Source of the DNA: Bin127 sp965203505 | GTDB taxonomy: Bacteria; Chloroflexota; Dehalococcoidia; Lucifugimonadales; Lucifugimonadaceae | Reading direction: 5' to 3' | Assembly (NCBI GenBank): GCA_965203505.1 | Contig: OZ241880.1 | Location: forward strand, 434,001 to 498,000 | Length of the DNA stretch: 64,000 nt | Made by a program: the position numbers and the translations under genes | Notes under the pieces: model-generated | Seen by the model: the letters and a program-made list of their open reading frames with translations, nothing else | Told to the model about the DNA's origin: nothing | Database searches by the model: none | In this document: positions 1 through 8,835 of the stretch, in pieces | Layout of the letters: each line of letters opens with the position of its first letter | Position numbering within the stretch: the first letter of the stretch is position 1

Positions 1-1022
1 TGACCAACGCATCCCGCACGATGTTGCTGAACATTCACGATCTTGCGTGGGATCCGGATCTCCTCGGAATTTTCGATATTCCCGAGGCCGCTTTGCCCAC
101 GCCAATGCCCTCTGCGGGCACGTTCACTAGCACTCATGCGTCCATCTTTGGCGAAGAAATACCGATAACCGGCGTGGCCGGAGATCAACATGCAGCACTA
201 TATGGGCAAGTCTGCTTCACACGCGGCGATATGAAGTGCACATACGGGACAGGCGCGTTCCTGCTCGCCAATAGCGGTGCTGAATCTCATGCGCTTTACA
301 CGGATTCGGCAACCGCGGGAGCGATGAACTCGGATGATCTAGAAGCGGCTTCGGGTGGTCTCCTTTTCACGCTCGGATGGCAGGCGGGGGCATCGAAGGT
401 CTACGCGTTGGAGGCATCGATATTCAACACCGGGTCTACATTGCAGTGGCTCCGCGACGGTCTCGGGATCATATCCGACGCCACGGAGTCTTCAGACATC
501 GCCGTCTTGCTGGGTGACAACGACGGCGTCTATCTCGTGCCCGCATTCTCCGGCCTAGGCTCGCCACATTGGGACCCCCACGCAAGGGCCTCGATTACCG
601 GCATCAGCCGAGGCACGACCAAGGACCACCTCATCCGGGCGGCACTCGAATCGACGGCATATCAGGTCAAAGAGGTGATCGACATCATGGATTCGCAGCT
701 ACGACTGCCCCGCCGCGGCAACCGTCGCGAACGCGTCCTGCGAGTCGACGGTGGCCAGACTCGCAACCCATTCCTGATGCAGTTCCAAGCCGACTTGCTA
801 GACCGACCGATCGAAGTCTCGGCCGTAGACGAGACCACAGCATTGGGCACTGCCTTCCTAGCCGGACGCGCCGCGGGCATCTGGCGATCCGACCGCGAGT
901 TGGCAAACCTATGGAGTTGCGCGAGACGTTACGAACCCGACATGTCGGAGGCAGAGCGCGGCAGATTGATTTCGGGATGGAACGAGGCTTTGCGGAGGAC
1001 GAAGAGCGGGTTTGGAGGCTAG
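1..1022 (+). CDS. glpK: Glycerol kinase, C-terminal two thirds (5' end outside window)
   Basis: ATP-dependent phosphorylation of glycerol to sn-glycerol-3-phosphate in the cytoplasm (FGGY carbohydrate kinase family). The reading frame is already open at base 3 and encodes TNASRTMLLNIH, which matches the conserved TNASRTMLFNIH segment of GlpK, so the ATG at 21 is internal and the gene continues upstream. Further family signatures are GVAGDQHAALYGQ, the TYGTGAFLL phosphate-binding turn, PAFSGLGSPHWDP, LRVDGGQTRNPFLMQFQADLL and TALGTAFLAG. The C-terminus at about the usual position makes the 3' end complete. The next gene starts 38 bp downstream on the same strand with its own ribosome binding site, so co-transcription is possible. 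Identity is secure; only the N-terminal third is missing from the window. Confidence 0.95.
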   Translation, partial: TNASRTMLLNIHDLAWDPDLLGIFDIPEAALPTPMPSAGTFTSTHASIFGEEIPITGVAGDQHAALYGQVCFTRGDMKCTYGTGAFLLANSGAESHALYTDSATAGAMNSDDLEAASGGLLFTLGWQAGASKVYALEASIFNTGSTLQWLRDGLGIISDATESSDIAVLLGDNDGVYLVPAFSGLGSPHWDPHARASITGISRGTTKDHLIRAALESTAYQVKEVIDIMDSQLRLPRRGNRRERVLRVDGGQTRNPFLMQFQADLLDRPIEVSAVDETTALGTAFLAGRAAGIWRSDRELANLWSCARRYEPDMSEAERGRLISGWNEALRRTKSGFGG

Positions 1023-1060
1023 ATCTACCACGTGTAACGTATCAACAAAGGAGCACCGTC

Positions 1061-1438
1061 ATGCCTTTGCAGTTGGACCACGCGATCGTGCCGGCTTACG
1101 ACAAGGTAAAGTCGGCGAAATTCATCGCCCGGGTATTTGGGTTGAAATACAAAGGAACGTGGGGCCACTTCGCCCCCGTCAAAATCAACGACATCCTGAC
1201 GTTGGACTTCGACGACTCCGATGATCCGCGATCGAACCACTATGCGTTTCTTGCGTCAGATGAGGAGTTCGATGCAGTGCTTCAACGAGTGAAGGATGAG
1301 GGGGTTGCCTTTGGGAGTGGGCCTAGGTCTCGGACTGACGGGAAGATCAACCATTTGCATGGCGGGCGAGGGTTTTACTTCCAGTGCGCGGATGGTCACA
1401 TTTGGGAAGTGATCACCCACACGTACGTTACGGATTGA
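1061..1438 (+). CDS. VOC-superfamily protein (glyoxalase/dioxygenase fold)
   Basis: A 125-residue protein of the vicinal-oxygen-chelate fold. The start is the ATG at 1061, preceded by AAAGGAGC about 7 bases upstream; the same frame is open much further upstream only as a shadow of glpK. Visible features are the N-terminal LDHAIVPAYDKVKSAKF segment, typical of the first beta-alpha unit, a central HYAFLASDEEFDAVLQRV helix region, and a C-terminal GGRGFYFQCADGHIWEVITH segment. In this family the last segment supplies the metal-binding Glu next to the DPDGH-like turn. Proteins of this kind include glyoxalases, fosfomycin or bleomycin resistance proteins and small dioxygenases. The substrate cannot be read from sequence. 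It follows glpK closely, but no functional link is evident. Confidence 0.85.
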   Translation: MPLQLDHAIVPAYDKVKSAKFIARVFGLKYKGTWGHFAPVKINDILTLDFDDSDDPRSNHYAFLASDEEFDAVLQRVKDEGVAFGSGPRSRTDGKINHLHGGRGFYFQCADGHIWEVITHTYVTD

Positions 1439-1590
1439 ATCCGTCGGCATGCGGACAGCTAACGTCGCTCGCGGTGAGCCACATAGCTGCAATCTCAGCG
1501 AAGTCTAATTTGCACGCGAAATCTGGCCACAGGGCTGATCCGCCGATGAGGATGATTTTCGAACCACGTTTCGTTGATGCACCGCCAAAA

Positions 1591-2799
1591 TCAATCTTGG
1601 GCGAAGAGCCACGTCAGGAGAGCATCCACGAACGTTTCACCGATGGCAGGGGAATGCTCGCTGCCCACGCCTTTCCAAAATTCGATGCTGATCCCATCGG
1701 CGCAGGCAGGTGCGACGCGGAATGCTTGAGTTTCAGATCCCGGAACCCATTGGTCGAGATCTAACATCGCGTAGGGCGTAGGGTCTTCGGGCCAATCGCA
1801 GCCCGCGATCCGGCTCCAGCGAGTAACCATATCTTGCGCGCTGGCCAAGATTGCGCGTTCGCCGTCGGAATTCGGTCCGATTTCGGCGCCTTCGTACGGA
1901 ATTACACTGTCCTCAGTCCCGTGGATGTGCAACACGGAGACGGGCGGTGCGCCTTCGCAGGTCGAATCCTCGACGTAACTCGTCCCAGCCAAGCTGACGA
2001 TTGCTCGTAGACCAGACAAGCCCTTGCACGCAATATGGTGCGACATAAAGCCGCCGTTGGAGTAGCCGAAGAAATAGATGTGGCCAAAATCTCCAAATTT
2101 CCGCGCTTCCGCCACGAGTTCAGTTAGGTAGGCGATGTCGTCCTCGCCGGACTTGCCACCTTCACAGCAGTGGTCGGTAGGGTTCCAAAAGCGGTTTCCC
2201 GCGGCATCGCGTACGCCGTTCGGCAGGAGTAGAGCGAAACCGTCGGTGTTGACGCGCTCGTGGAGCGGGACGTATGAGGACTGGTAGAACGAATTTCCTC
2301 CGAAACCGTGAAGTGAGACGATGAGCGGCGTTTCACCGTCGACAATTTCCCGAGGTGTTACCAGGACTGTGCGATCGCCTCTCCCGGCGTGTTCGATGTA
2401 GTGGACCTGTCCTCCGGCTTCCTCTGCCATCCTCGCCGTCGCCTCTACAGCGGAATCCACCTGAATCGTCGACTGCTCGTCTTTGCTTTCGACCTGCTGA
2501 TCCTTGTCGCCAAGGTTCCAATCCGCCTTTGAATCTATGTCTTCGAGATCCCGAATTTGTGCATTCAGATCTTCTTGGACCTCATGCAGAACTGCGATTT
2601 CTGATTTGAGTTCAGCGTTCTCCGCACGTAGGGCTTCCAGTGATACTTCCATCTCGCGGATCATTCGATCCTTGGCAGAATCCTCAACATCACTCGCACA
2701 TGCATACAGTGAAATGACCGCCAGTGCGCAAATCGCCAAAGTGCTGAGAGCTAAGAATGAGACAGATTTGGGAGACGCCGGATCGAAAATAGCCTTCAT
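1591..2799 (-). CDS. Secreted LpqC/PHB-depolymerase-like esterase with coiled-coil stalk
   Basis: A predicted 402-residue alpha/beta hydrolase exported through the membrane. I place the start at the ATG at 2799 (MKAIFDPASPKS), because the longer open frame upstream adds 91 residues unlike any signal sequence. An N-terminal hydrophobic stretch ends in LYACAS, a possible lipobox, so the protein may be a lipoprotein. A Glu/Leu-rich segment of about 60 residues after it looks like a coiled coil. The catalytic domain shows LIVSLHGFGGN (oxyanion-hole region), FWNPTDHCCEGGKSGEDDIAYL and the nucleophile elbow GYSNGG, followed by VSVLHIHGTEDSVIPYEG carrying the acid residue. These are hallmarks of the polyhydroxybutyrate depolymerase / feruloyl esterase (LpqC) family. 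Natural substrate unknown; a plausible role is hydrolysis of extracellular esters. Confidence 0.85.
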   Translation of the reverse strand: MKAIFDPASPKSVSFLALSTLAICALAVISLYACASDVEDSAKDRMIREMEVSLEALRAENAELKSEIAVLHEVQEDLNAQIRDLEDIDSKADWNLGDKDQQVESKDEQSTIQVDSAVEATARMAEEAGGQVHYIEHAGRGDRTVLVTPREIVDGETPLIVSLHGFGGNSFYQSSYVPLHERVNTDGFALLLPNGVRDAAGNRFWNPTDHCCEGGKSGEDDIAYLTELVAEARKFGDFGHIYFFGYSNGGFMSHHIACKGLSGLRAIVSLAGTSYVEDSTCEGAPPVSVLHIHGTEDSVIPYEGAEIGPNSDGERAILASAQDMVTRWSRIAGCDWPEDPTPYAMLDLDQWVPGSETQAFRVAPACADGISIEFWKGVGSEHSPAIGETFVDALLTWLFAQD

Positions 2800-2929
2800 C
2801 GGTAGCGCGAGGAACTGTTGCGTGTTGTTGACGAAATTGTGGAACAGATCATTCGCCGATAGCTGGTCAATTGGCAATTCACTAGCTCGAATCTTAACCT
2901 GTCGACCGCCTTGCAATCGGGCGATGTGC

Positions 2930-3317
2930 CACCGAACGGCGGCGGAGGCACTTCGCACCGTCGGTTTTGAGGTGTTGGAGACGCGCGACCTCGCTGAGCA
3001 GACCGGTCCGTCGATACCCTGGTACCAACCCTTCGTCGGTTCTTGCCTATCTCTGGCGACCTTCCGAAGCACACAATTCGGTCACAGCTTCACCAGCGCT
3101 TCGTTAAAAGTCCTAGAGACGCTCCGCCTTGCGCCTCGTGGGGCGGCTTGTGTAGCGAAAACACTGAACTTGTGACGCTGCGATGGTCGAGGCAGGCGAA
3201 CTCCGCATCTTCACGCCGATGTACTTCATCCACGCCCGCAAACCGGATCAGCGTCGTCGTCTTCGACGAGTGATTCGGTGCACGCGTCCGATGCCGACGT
3301 TGCTTCAGATTCGATAG
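2930..3317 (+). pseudogene. Remnant of a sterol C24-methyltransferase-like gene (C-terminal part, frameshifted)
   Basis: From about 2930 the forward frame encodes TAAEALRTVGFEVLETRDLAE, then PWYQPFVGS, then a stretch ending KVLETLRLAPRGAACVAKTLNL, where it stops at 3173-3175. In the next frame (from 3174) the homology resumes as DAAMVEAGELRIFTPMYFI followed by HARKPD, running to a TAG at 3315-3317. This pattern (PWY.P, V.E...LAP.G, VEGG...IFTPMYFF.ARKP) is the C-terminal region of sterol methyltransferases and related SAM methyltransferases. The catalytic N-terminal domain is absent and one frameshift separates the two parts, so this is a decayed fragment. It occupies much of the space between the divergent esterase and the tRNA. 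The family call rests on recognising the C-terminal motif only. Confidence 0.65.
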
Positions 3318-3418
3318 ATCGCAAGAAGGTCGCTACTCCTAGTTTCGGCGCCGATTAGAATAGAAACCTACGCGGCGGTTCGAAGGGACAGTGTCTCGCG
3401 TCGCGTTCCCATCACGGT

Positions 3419-3494
<76 letters not shown>

Positions 3495-3907
3495 GACTTG
3501 GTGAAATCAAGAACCTTTCAGATTAGGTTCGCACTAGTCCTGTAATCCTGTCCTTTCCTTCGCCCTCCTGGTGCGAAGGCAGATACACAGATGGATACCC
3601 CCGCCGCGTCTGGTGGAGTCTCCATCTTTTCGGGCGCGTTCCATCACGGCACGCAGCGCCGTATCGACGTCGAGCCTCTAGCTTCCGCGGAGGCTGAACC
3701 GCGCCAGGCACCAAGACACGGTCTCCCGTGGATGCGGTTCGGTGGACCGGCTGACCAAGGGGACTTCTCCAGCTTTTGCCCCGCGAACGGTCTTGTTTCG
3801 GTCGATTTTGGCGAAACGGGCTATGAGTCACTGTTACGTTATCAATTTAGGGAGAGACTTTATCTATAAGTTACATATAAATTGCTAAACTGTTTAATTG
3901 GGAATTT
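3495..3907 (+). other. Gene-free stretch between tRNA-Ala and the surface protein gene
   Basis: I see no convincing gene here on either strand; the open frames have no recognisable motif. The last 60 bases before 3908 are AT-rich (3840-3905) and probably hold the promoter of the downstream surface protein gene. No exact promoter hexamers stand out. Confidence 0.5.
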
Positions 3908-6900
3908 GTGGAACCAGTCCACCCTTGTCGATCCATGCAACCTACGGCCTCATCGCCGTCCGACGCGAGGCACTCTCGTTTCCCGGTTCTGGCATCATCC
4001 GTCGCGGCTCTGGCGCTGATTGCGCTCTCGGTTTGGTTCGGACACGAAGCGTCAGGGCAGGACATCTGCACGCCAAGCGTGTTGGACCTGTGCTACGAGG
4101 AGAACGGGGACGTAATGCTCGCCACGTACACGGTCGCATCGTCCGAGTCCATGAATCTGCATGTGACGCTTTCAGGACGCGACCCCGGTCTGTTCGAGTG
4201 GGATCTGGAGGGCGACGAGTTGACCATCTCCTTCCGCTCGGCAATGGACTACGAGAACCCGCGTGACGAGAATCGCGACAATTTCTACGAGGTTTCGATC
4301 GACCTGTTCGACGGCGTCAACCAGACGTCCTACCCGATCACGGTGACCGTCGTCGACGCGGACGAACCGGGCGAGGTGGAATTCTCTGCGGTGCAACCCC
4401 AACAGGGCGTCCCCTTCACGGCGGAGGTGGTCGATCCCGACGGCGGAATCTCCCGCGTCGCATGGGTCTGGGAGAAATCGGCACGCGGCTCGGACGAGTG
4501 GACAGTCATCCGTGTCGCCGCGTCGAACGTGTACCAGCCAGTCGCCGCGGACCTGAACCATCATCTGAGGGCGACAGCCTTCTACAGCGACGAGCTGGGT
4601 TTCGCAAAAAAAGCGAACGCGGTTTCGGACCGCGTCGTCCGCGAGAGGCCCGAAACCAACCACGCCCCCGAGTTCCCGACCGGCGAAGACGGTAGACGGT
4701 CTGTCGACGAGGATTCGCTGCCGGGGACGCCGGTAGGCGATCCGGTGACGGCCGTCGACGACGAGGACGGCGATCTTCTGGTCTACAAACTCGGAGGCGA
4801 CGATAGCGCGGAGTTTGACATCGACAGGAGTACGGGACAGCTGCTCGTCAGGTCCGAACTCGACTTCGGAACTAGACATCAGTACCAGGTGACGGTGACG
4901 GTCACGGATCCTTCATTAGCCACGGCGGTTCTGGGCATAACGATAACGGTGCGGAATGTCGCCGAGATCGGCACTGTCACGCTTTCCACGCAGCGGCCGT
5001 TCGTAGACCGGCCAATCAAAGCCGCCCTGAACGATCCTGACAGTGATGTCAGACGCGTGTCGTGGCGCTGGGCCAGTTCCCGTGACGGACTCACCGGCTG
5101 GCACCTCATTTCCGGTGCCACGTCCAGCGCCTACACGCCGACCTCCGACGACATCGACCAGTATCTGCGGGCTACGGCGTCGTACCGCGATGCGGAAGGT
5201 TCAAACAAACGCTCGTACGCGATCTCGCGGGACCCCGTCGATAGATTCGGCGACCATGCTCCCGAATTCGAGAGTGGCGAGACCGGGGTCAGGCGGATCC
5301 GCGAGAACCTGCCTGTAGGGAGCGAGGTCGGCGAACCGCTCCGCGTAGTCGATCCAGAGGGGAATCAGACGGCTTTCTTCTTACGGGATTCTTCGGACCG
5401 CGATTTATTCGAACTCGATTCAGACACTGGCCAATTGCGCACCGCGGCGGTGTTGAACTACGAAGATCGCTCGAGGTACGAGTTGAAGATCTCGCTGCAC
5501 GACAGCCCTGGACCCGACGGAGACGACACGCATCGCACGGTCATCGTACTGGTCTCGAACAGGATCGAGACGGAATCTCGACTCGCCCAACTGAATCTCG
5601 CGGGACTGGCTCTGGCACCGGAATTCTCGTCTGACAGATATGTGTACACCGCCGAAGCGTCGGCGGATCTCGCCGCGGCCAGGGTTGCCGCTGTCCCGAT
5701 GCTCGCGGACGCCTCGATCTCCGTGCGCGTGAACGGCGATCCGTCGGACGATTCTCTCGCATTGCAGGGCCGCGGCCCCTTCGTCGTATCGGTCGAGGTC
5801 GTCGCAGAAAGGCCCGAATACCGCTCGGCCTATGAAATCATCGTTGAGAAGCCGGAAAGCCCGCGATTTGTAACCGAACTGGACGGCGGAACGAAACAGA
5901 TCAGGAGCGACTCGCGGGATCGGACGATTGTGTTCCGCCCTGCCGGACTGACCGCGTCGGACCTTTCGTCAGAGCTGCGTCAGAGCGCCAACATATACCG
6001 TCGACACACGAAAGAAAGGGCGGAGCGGTGCGAAGCAGAGGGCTTCGCGGCGAATCGGCGATACGACGGAGAAAGCCAAATCACGCTCGTCGTCGCGGAG
6101 GATTGTGTCGCCGGCGATTACACGATCGATGTGCGCGTCTTCAAATACGAGACCGCGCCAGCGTCTGAAGGTCTCGGCTTCGTGACGAGCAAGCAGAGAA
6201 CCGTGCTGGTAGCCCGCGGGGCGCTCGACATGACCTACATCGCACCCGAACCGGAACCTTTGCATGCGACGCGCATCGAGCCCGAAGTCCGCGACGTCGT
6301 GCTAAGCGTAGGCGACGAAGTCGCGTTGAACGTGCTAGTCTACGGCGCGCAGGGAGACGCGGTCGACGAAGGCGTCGACGATCTTACGTTTGAATGGGAC
6401 GACGGAGACGCCGACGGGCAGTTCGACGGTTCAGGACGGAAGGTGGGCTACATCCCGCCGGATGAGGTGGGCACCTACACCGTGACCGCGACGCTGGATC
6501 CGGAAATCTGCATCGCCGAAGACGCAGCCGCATGTCAGGCCGTTTTCAGCATCACGGTACGCCATCCCCCGGAGGACGAGATTGAACCGCCCGCCATCGT
6601 CGGACCGATCGGCGCGGTTCCGGAGACCATCATCGATTCTGAAGGTCTCGCCTACGAGGTGCTGTCGTCGCTGGGCGGAGGTTTCGCGGTCGGCGATCTG
6701 ACCCTAGACGCGCCCGCCGGATCGATTCCTAATGGCGAATTCATCGGAATCCGGATCGTCGCATCCGGGCCCGCAGCCGACCAAGCTGACGGCGGGGATC
6801 GATACACGATCGCCGGCGACGCGTTCGCCCTCGACGTCGTCGACCGTTCAGGAAACCGCATGTCGCCATACGCCTTGAAGGACGCGGCGGAGGTGTGCAT

Positions 6901-7264
6901 CCCGTTGCCGGTCGGACTCAGAGGCAGTATCGACGAACTATCGGTCGCCACGATCGGGCCGCGCGGGTTCGCGGTGCTCTCCTCCCAGCTCCGGCTCCGA
7001 TCCGGCGAGGACCCCCGGCTGTGCGGGGCTCTGAGCGAGCTGCCGGCCCGGGTGTTCGCCGCCAGCCGGAGGGCACCGGTCGAACTTTCGGCTTCCCCGA
7101 CGCCGGTGGTCGAAGCCAGACTGCCTGAGACCGGCGGGCGACCACCGATCCATCCGGCGCTGCTCATGATCTTCAGCCTCGCCTGCGCCGCCTGCGCCGC
7201 TGTAATGTTCCTGATCGAACCCAAGTCACATCGGGACAACGGCGAACTGGAAGTGACTCGCTAG
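3908..7264 (+). CDS. LPxTG-anchored surface protein with cadherin-like domains
   Basis: A 1,118-residue exported protein. The N-terminus has a basic region and the hydrophobic segment VLASSVAALALIALSVWFG followed by HEASGQD, a signal peptide. The start may be the ATG at 3908 or the in-frame ATG at 3935. The body contains at least two cadherin-like repeats (about residues 255-350 and 450-545), seen as FDIDRSTGQLLVRSELDF and FELDSDTGQLRTAAVLNYED. Two Ig-like segments precede or separate them (residues about 160-240 and 355-440), and a cadherin-like beta-sandwich unit starts near LAQLNLAGLAL. The C-terminus is LPETGG, a hydrophobic helix and a short charged tail, the classic sortase sorting signal. 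It should be attached to the cell surface and act in adhesion or matrix building. No sortase is encoded in the window. Confidence 0.85.
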   Translation: MEPVHPCRSMQPTASSPSDARHSRFPVLASSVAALALIALSVWFGHEASGQDICTPSVLDLCYEENGDVMLATYTVASSESMNLHVTLSGRDPGLFEWDLEGDELTISFRSAMDYENPRDENRDNFYEVSIDLFDGVNQTSYPITVTVVDADEPGEVEFSAVQPQQGVPFTAEVVDPDGGISRVAWVWEKSARGSDEWTVIRVAASNVYQPVAADLNHHLRATAFYSDELGFAKKANAVSDRVVRERPETNHAPEFPTGEDGRRSVDEDSLPGTPVGDPVTAVDDEDGDLLVYKLGGDDSAEFDIDRSTGQLLVRSELDFGTRHQYQVTVTVTDPSLATAVLGITITVRNVAEIGTVTLSTQRPFVDRPIKAALNDPDSDVRRVSWRWASSRDGLTGWHLISGATSSAYTPTSDDIDQYLRATASYRDAEGSNKRSYAISRDPVDRFGDHAPEFESGETGVRRIRENLPVGSEVGEPLRVVDPEGNQTAFFLRDSSDRDLFELDSDTGQLRTAAVLNYEDRSRYELKISLHDSPGPDGDDTHRTVIVLVSNRIETESRLAQLNLAGLALAPEFSSDRYVYTAEASADLAAARVAAVPMLADASISVRVNGDPSDDSLALQGRGPFVVSVEVVAERPEYRSAYEIIVEKPESPRFVTELDGGTKQIRSDSRDRTIVFRPAGLTASDLSSELRQSANIYRRHTKERAERCEAEGFAANRRYDGESQITLVVAEDCVAGDYTIDVRVFKYETAPASEGLGFVTSKQRTVLVARGALDMTYIAPEPEPLHATRIEPEVRDVVLSVGDEVALNVLVYGAQGDAVDEGVDDLTFEWDDGDADGQFDGSGRKVGYIPPDEVGTYTVTATLDPEICIAEDAAACQAVFSITVRHPPEDEIEPPAIVGPIGAVPETIIDSEGLAYEVLSSLGGGFAVGDLTLDAPAGSIPNGEFIGIRIVASGPAADQADGGDRYTIAGDAFALDVVDRSGNRMSPYALKDAAEVCIPLPVGLRGSIDELSVATIGPRGFAVLSSQLRLRSGEDPRLCGALSELPARVFAASRRAPVELSASPTPVVEARLPETGGRPPIHPALLMIFSLACAACAAVMFLIEPKSHRDNGELEVTR

Positions 7265-7296
7265 ATGATGCTCACCGCTCACGAGACCATTGCAAA

Positions 7297-7336
7297 GGGG
7301 AGTATACCCCTGTGACTCCAAATCTCCTCTGAAATC
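7297..7336 (+). repeat. Left terminal inverted repeat, copy 1
   Basis: A 40-bp end beginning GGGGAGTATACCCC, itself a palindrome, and finishing CTCTGAAATC. It matches the reverse complement of 11157-11196 at 39 of 40 positions. Confidence 0.95.
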
Positions 7337-7441
7337 CATGATATTTCACCGCTAGACTATACCTAGTTTCGATAGGGTATTCACTCCATTGAGTGCTTTG
7401 GATAGCTTGAATATGGAGTCATAACCTGCTAAAATCAGGGT

Positions 7442-8437
7442 ATGTCAGATACAGCGATTCCAGCCGATCCCGCGCCCCCGAAAATCGGACGGAAGGGCAT
7501 CGGCTTCATAGAGGCGGCGGAGAGGTTCGGAGACGACGAATCCGCTCAGGAGTGGATCATCTCGGAGAGGTGGCCGGACGGCGTGAAATGCCCCTCATGC
7601 GGTTCCGACGTGTCCGAGCTCAAACGCCGTGGTTCGCTTCGGCGGTGGCGGTGCAAGTCCCGCAGGGACTGCGGCAAGAACTTCACCGTCAAAACCGACA
7701 CCATCATGCACGACTCCAAACTCCCGGTGTGGAAATGGTGCATCGCCGTCTATCTCTACTCCACGAACCTCAAAGGCATATCCGCGAAGAAACTGCGTCG
7801 GGAGCTGGGGATCGGCTCGTACAAGAACGCTTGGCACATGGCTCACCGCATCCGACGAGCGATGGAGACGGACGAGAACTCGTTCCTAGGACCCGTCGAG
7901 GTCGATGAGGTCTACATCGGCGGCAAAGAGCACAACAAGCACGAGTGGCAACGCTTGAACGCCGGACGCGGCGCGGTGGGCAAAACCCCTGTGGTCGCTC
8001 TCAAAGACCGCGAGACCAACAAGGTCGTTGCGCGGGTGGTCGAAAAGACCGACCAGCCCACGTTGACGGGATTCGTAAGCGAATACACCGAGCCGGCCAC
8101 CGAGGTCTTCACCGACGAGTTCGCCGGATACAACCGACTTCCTAGAAGCCACAAAATCATCAGGCATTCCGCGAAGGAGTTCGTGCGCGGCGAGGTCCAC
8201 ACCAACGGCATCGAGTCCTGGTTCTCGATGCTCAAGCGCGGCTACGTCGGCGTGTACCACAACTACAGCGTCAAGCATCTGCCGCGCTACATCGCCGAGG
8301 CGGTCGGTCGGCACAACCTTCGACCGCTCGACACCGAGACGCAGATGTCAGAGATCATCATGGGCGCGGTCGGCAAGCGGCTCTCGTACGAGGCGCTGAT
8401 CGGGCCGGAGCACACGCGTCAGCCCGAACTTATCTAG
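7442..8437 (+). CDS. IS1595-family (ISXO2-like) DDE transposase, copy 1
   Basis: A 331-residue transposase that should cut and join the 40-bp ends of the element. Residues 50-77 form a zinc ribbon (CPSC at 50-53, then C71 and C77), typical of the IS1595 family. The catalytic RNase H-like domain follows, with VEVDEVYIGGK (D155), TDEFAGY (D225) and the HTNGIESWFSMLKRG block (N255/E258), the arrangement seen in ISXO2-like transposases. The ATG at 7442 lies 105 bp inside the left inverted repeat and is preceded by a weak AGGG. Length and motif order are normal, with no internal stop, so the protein appears functional. The copy at 24530 encodes the same protein. Confidence 0.95.
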   Translation: MSDTAIPADPAPPKIGRKGIGFIEAAERFGDDESAQEWIISERWPDGVKCPSCGSDVSELKRRGSLRRWRCKSRRDCGKNFTVKTDTIMHDSKLPVWKWCIAVYLYSTNLKGISAKKLRRELGIGSYKNAWHMAHRIRRAMETDENSFLGPVEVDEVYIGGKEHNKHEWQRLNAGRGAVGKTPVVALKDRETNKVVARVVEKTDQPTLTGFVSEYTEPATEVFTDEFAGYNRLPRSHKIIRHSAKEFVRGEVHTNGIESWFSMLKRGYVGVYHNYSVKHLPRYIAEAVGRHNLRPLDTETQMSEIIMGAVGKRLSYEALIGPEHTRQPELI

Positions 8438-8441
8438 CCGC

Positions 8442-8588
8442 CTATCTCGTGAGCAGTCGGATGTTCGGCTCGACGAACGCTGCGTACAGTTCCTCTCCGA
8501 AAAGCAGCAGGATCGCGGCGATGATCGCGGCGGCGATTAAGATTTCGCGCGGATGTGATACAATCCACTCTTGAATGTGCGACAACAT
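8442..8588 (-). CDS. 48-residue single-span membrane protein in transposon, copy 1
   Basis: The start at 8588 (MLSHIQEWIVSHPRE) is set by a good GGAGAAA ribosome binding site 7 bases upstream; longer in-frame starts lack one. The chain is a short amphipathic N-terminus, one hydrophobic helix (ILIAAAIIAAILLLFG) and a tail GEELYAAFVEPNIRLL. It is convergent with the transposase, the two stops being 4 bp apart. I do not recognise the family. Being cargo of an insertion element and very small, it could be a regulator, a toxin-like peptide or a partner of the CAP proteins; none of these is shown by the sequence. Confidence 0.6.
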   Translation of the reverse strand: MLSHIQEWIVSHPREILIAAAIIAAILLLFGEELYAAFVEPNIRLLTR

Positions 8589-8651
8589 CGCACTTTCTCC
8601 ATTTCTGGGATGCTTGCCAAGTTGCATTGAGCCGTACCATTTGCTCGCAAT

Positions 8652-8682
8652 TTGACCGGGCATCCCGGCTATTTGCTATCAT
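8652..8682 (+). promoter_or_regulatory. Candidate promoter with embedded palindrome, copy 1
   Basis: TTGACC at 8652-8657 resembles a -35 box and TATCAT at 8677-8682 a -10 box. The spacing of 19 is slightly long; GCTATC gives 17. Between them lies the perfect palindrome CCGGG-CAT-CCCGG (8656-8668), a possible operator. It would transcribe the hairpin region and the two CAP genes. Confidence 0.4.
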
Positions 8683-8715
8683 GTAAAAAGCAGCAACGCA
8701 TCTCGGGTACTCAAA

Positions 8716-8769
8716 AACGAGTAGCATCTGCCCTTGAACCGCTCCGCGCCAACGGAGCGGTTTCTCGTT
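8716..8769 (+). other. Nested stem-loop in the CAP operon leader, copy 1
   Basis: AACGAG (8716-8721) pairs with CTCGTT (8764-8769) and encloses the perfect 9-bp stem ACCGCTCCG / CGGAGCGGT (8738-8746 / 8753-8761) with loop CGCCAA. No T-tract follows, so it does not look like a simple terminator. It may be part of the same transcript as the RNA at 8836-8966. Confidence 0.45.
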
Positions 8770-8835
8770 GTTGGCGAATTGTACTATCGCCATCTGTCCT
8801 GCCCGTACCTCGTTTCGGTGATAACCTTGTTTGCC

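Noticed and set aside
1437..1580. Minus-strand fragment with GSKIILIGGSALWPDF
   Set aside because: Too short, without a start, and no family could be named.
3523..3831. Possible integrase remnant beside tRNA-Ala
   Set aside because: No tyrosine-recombinase residues could be recognised in any frame.
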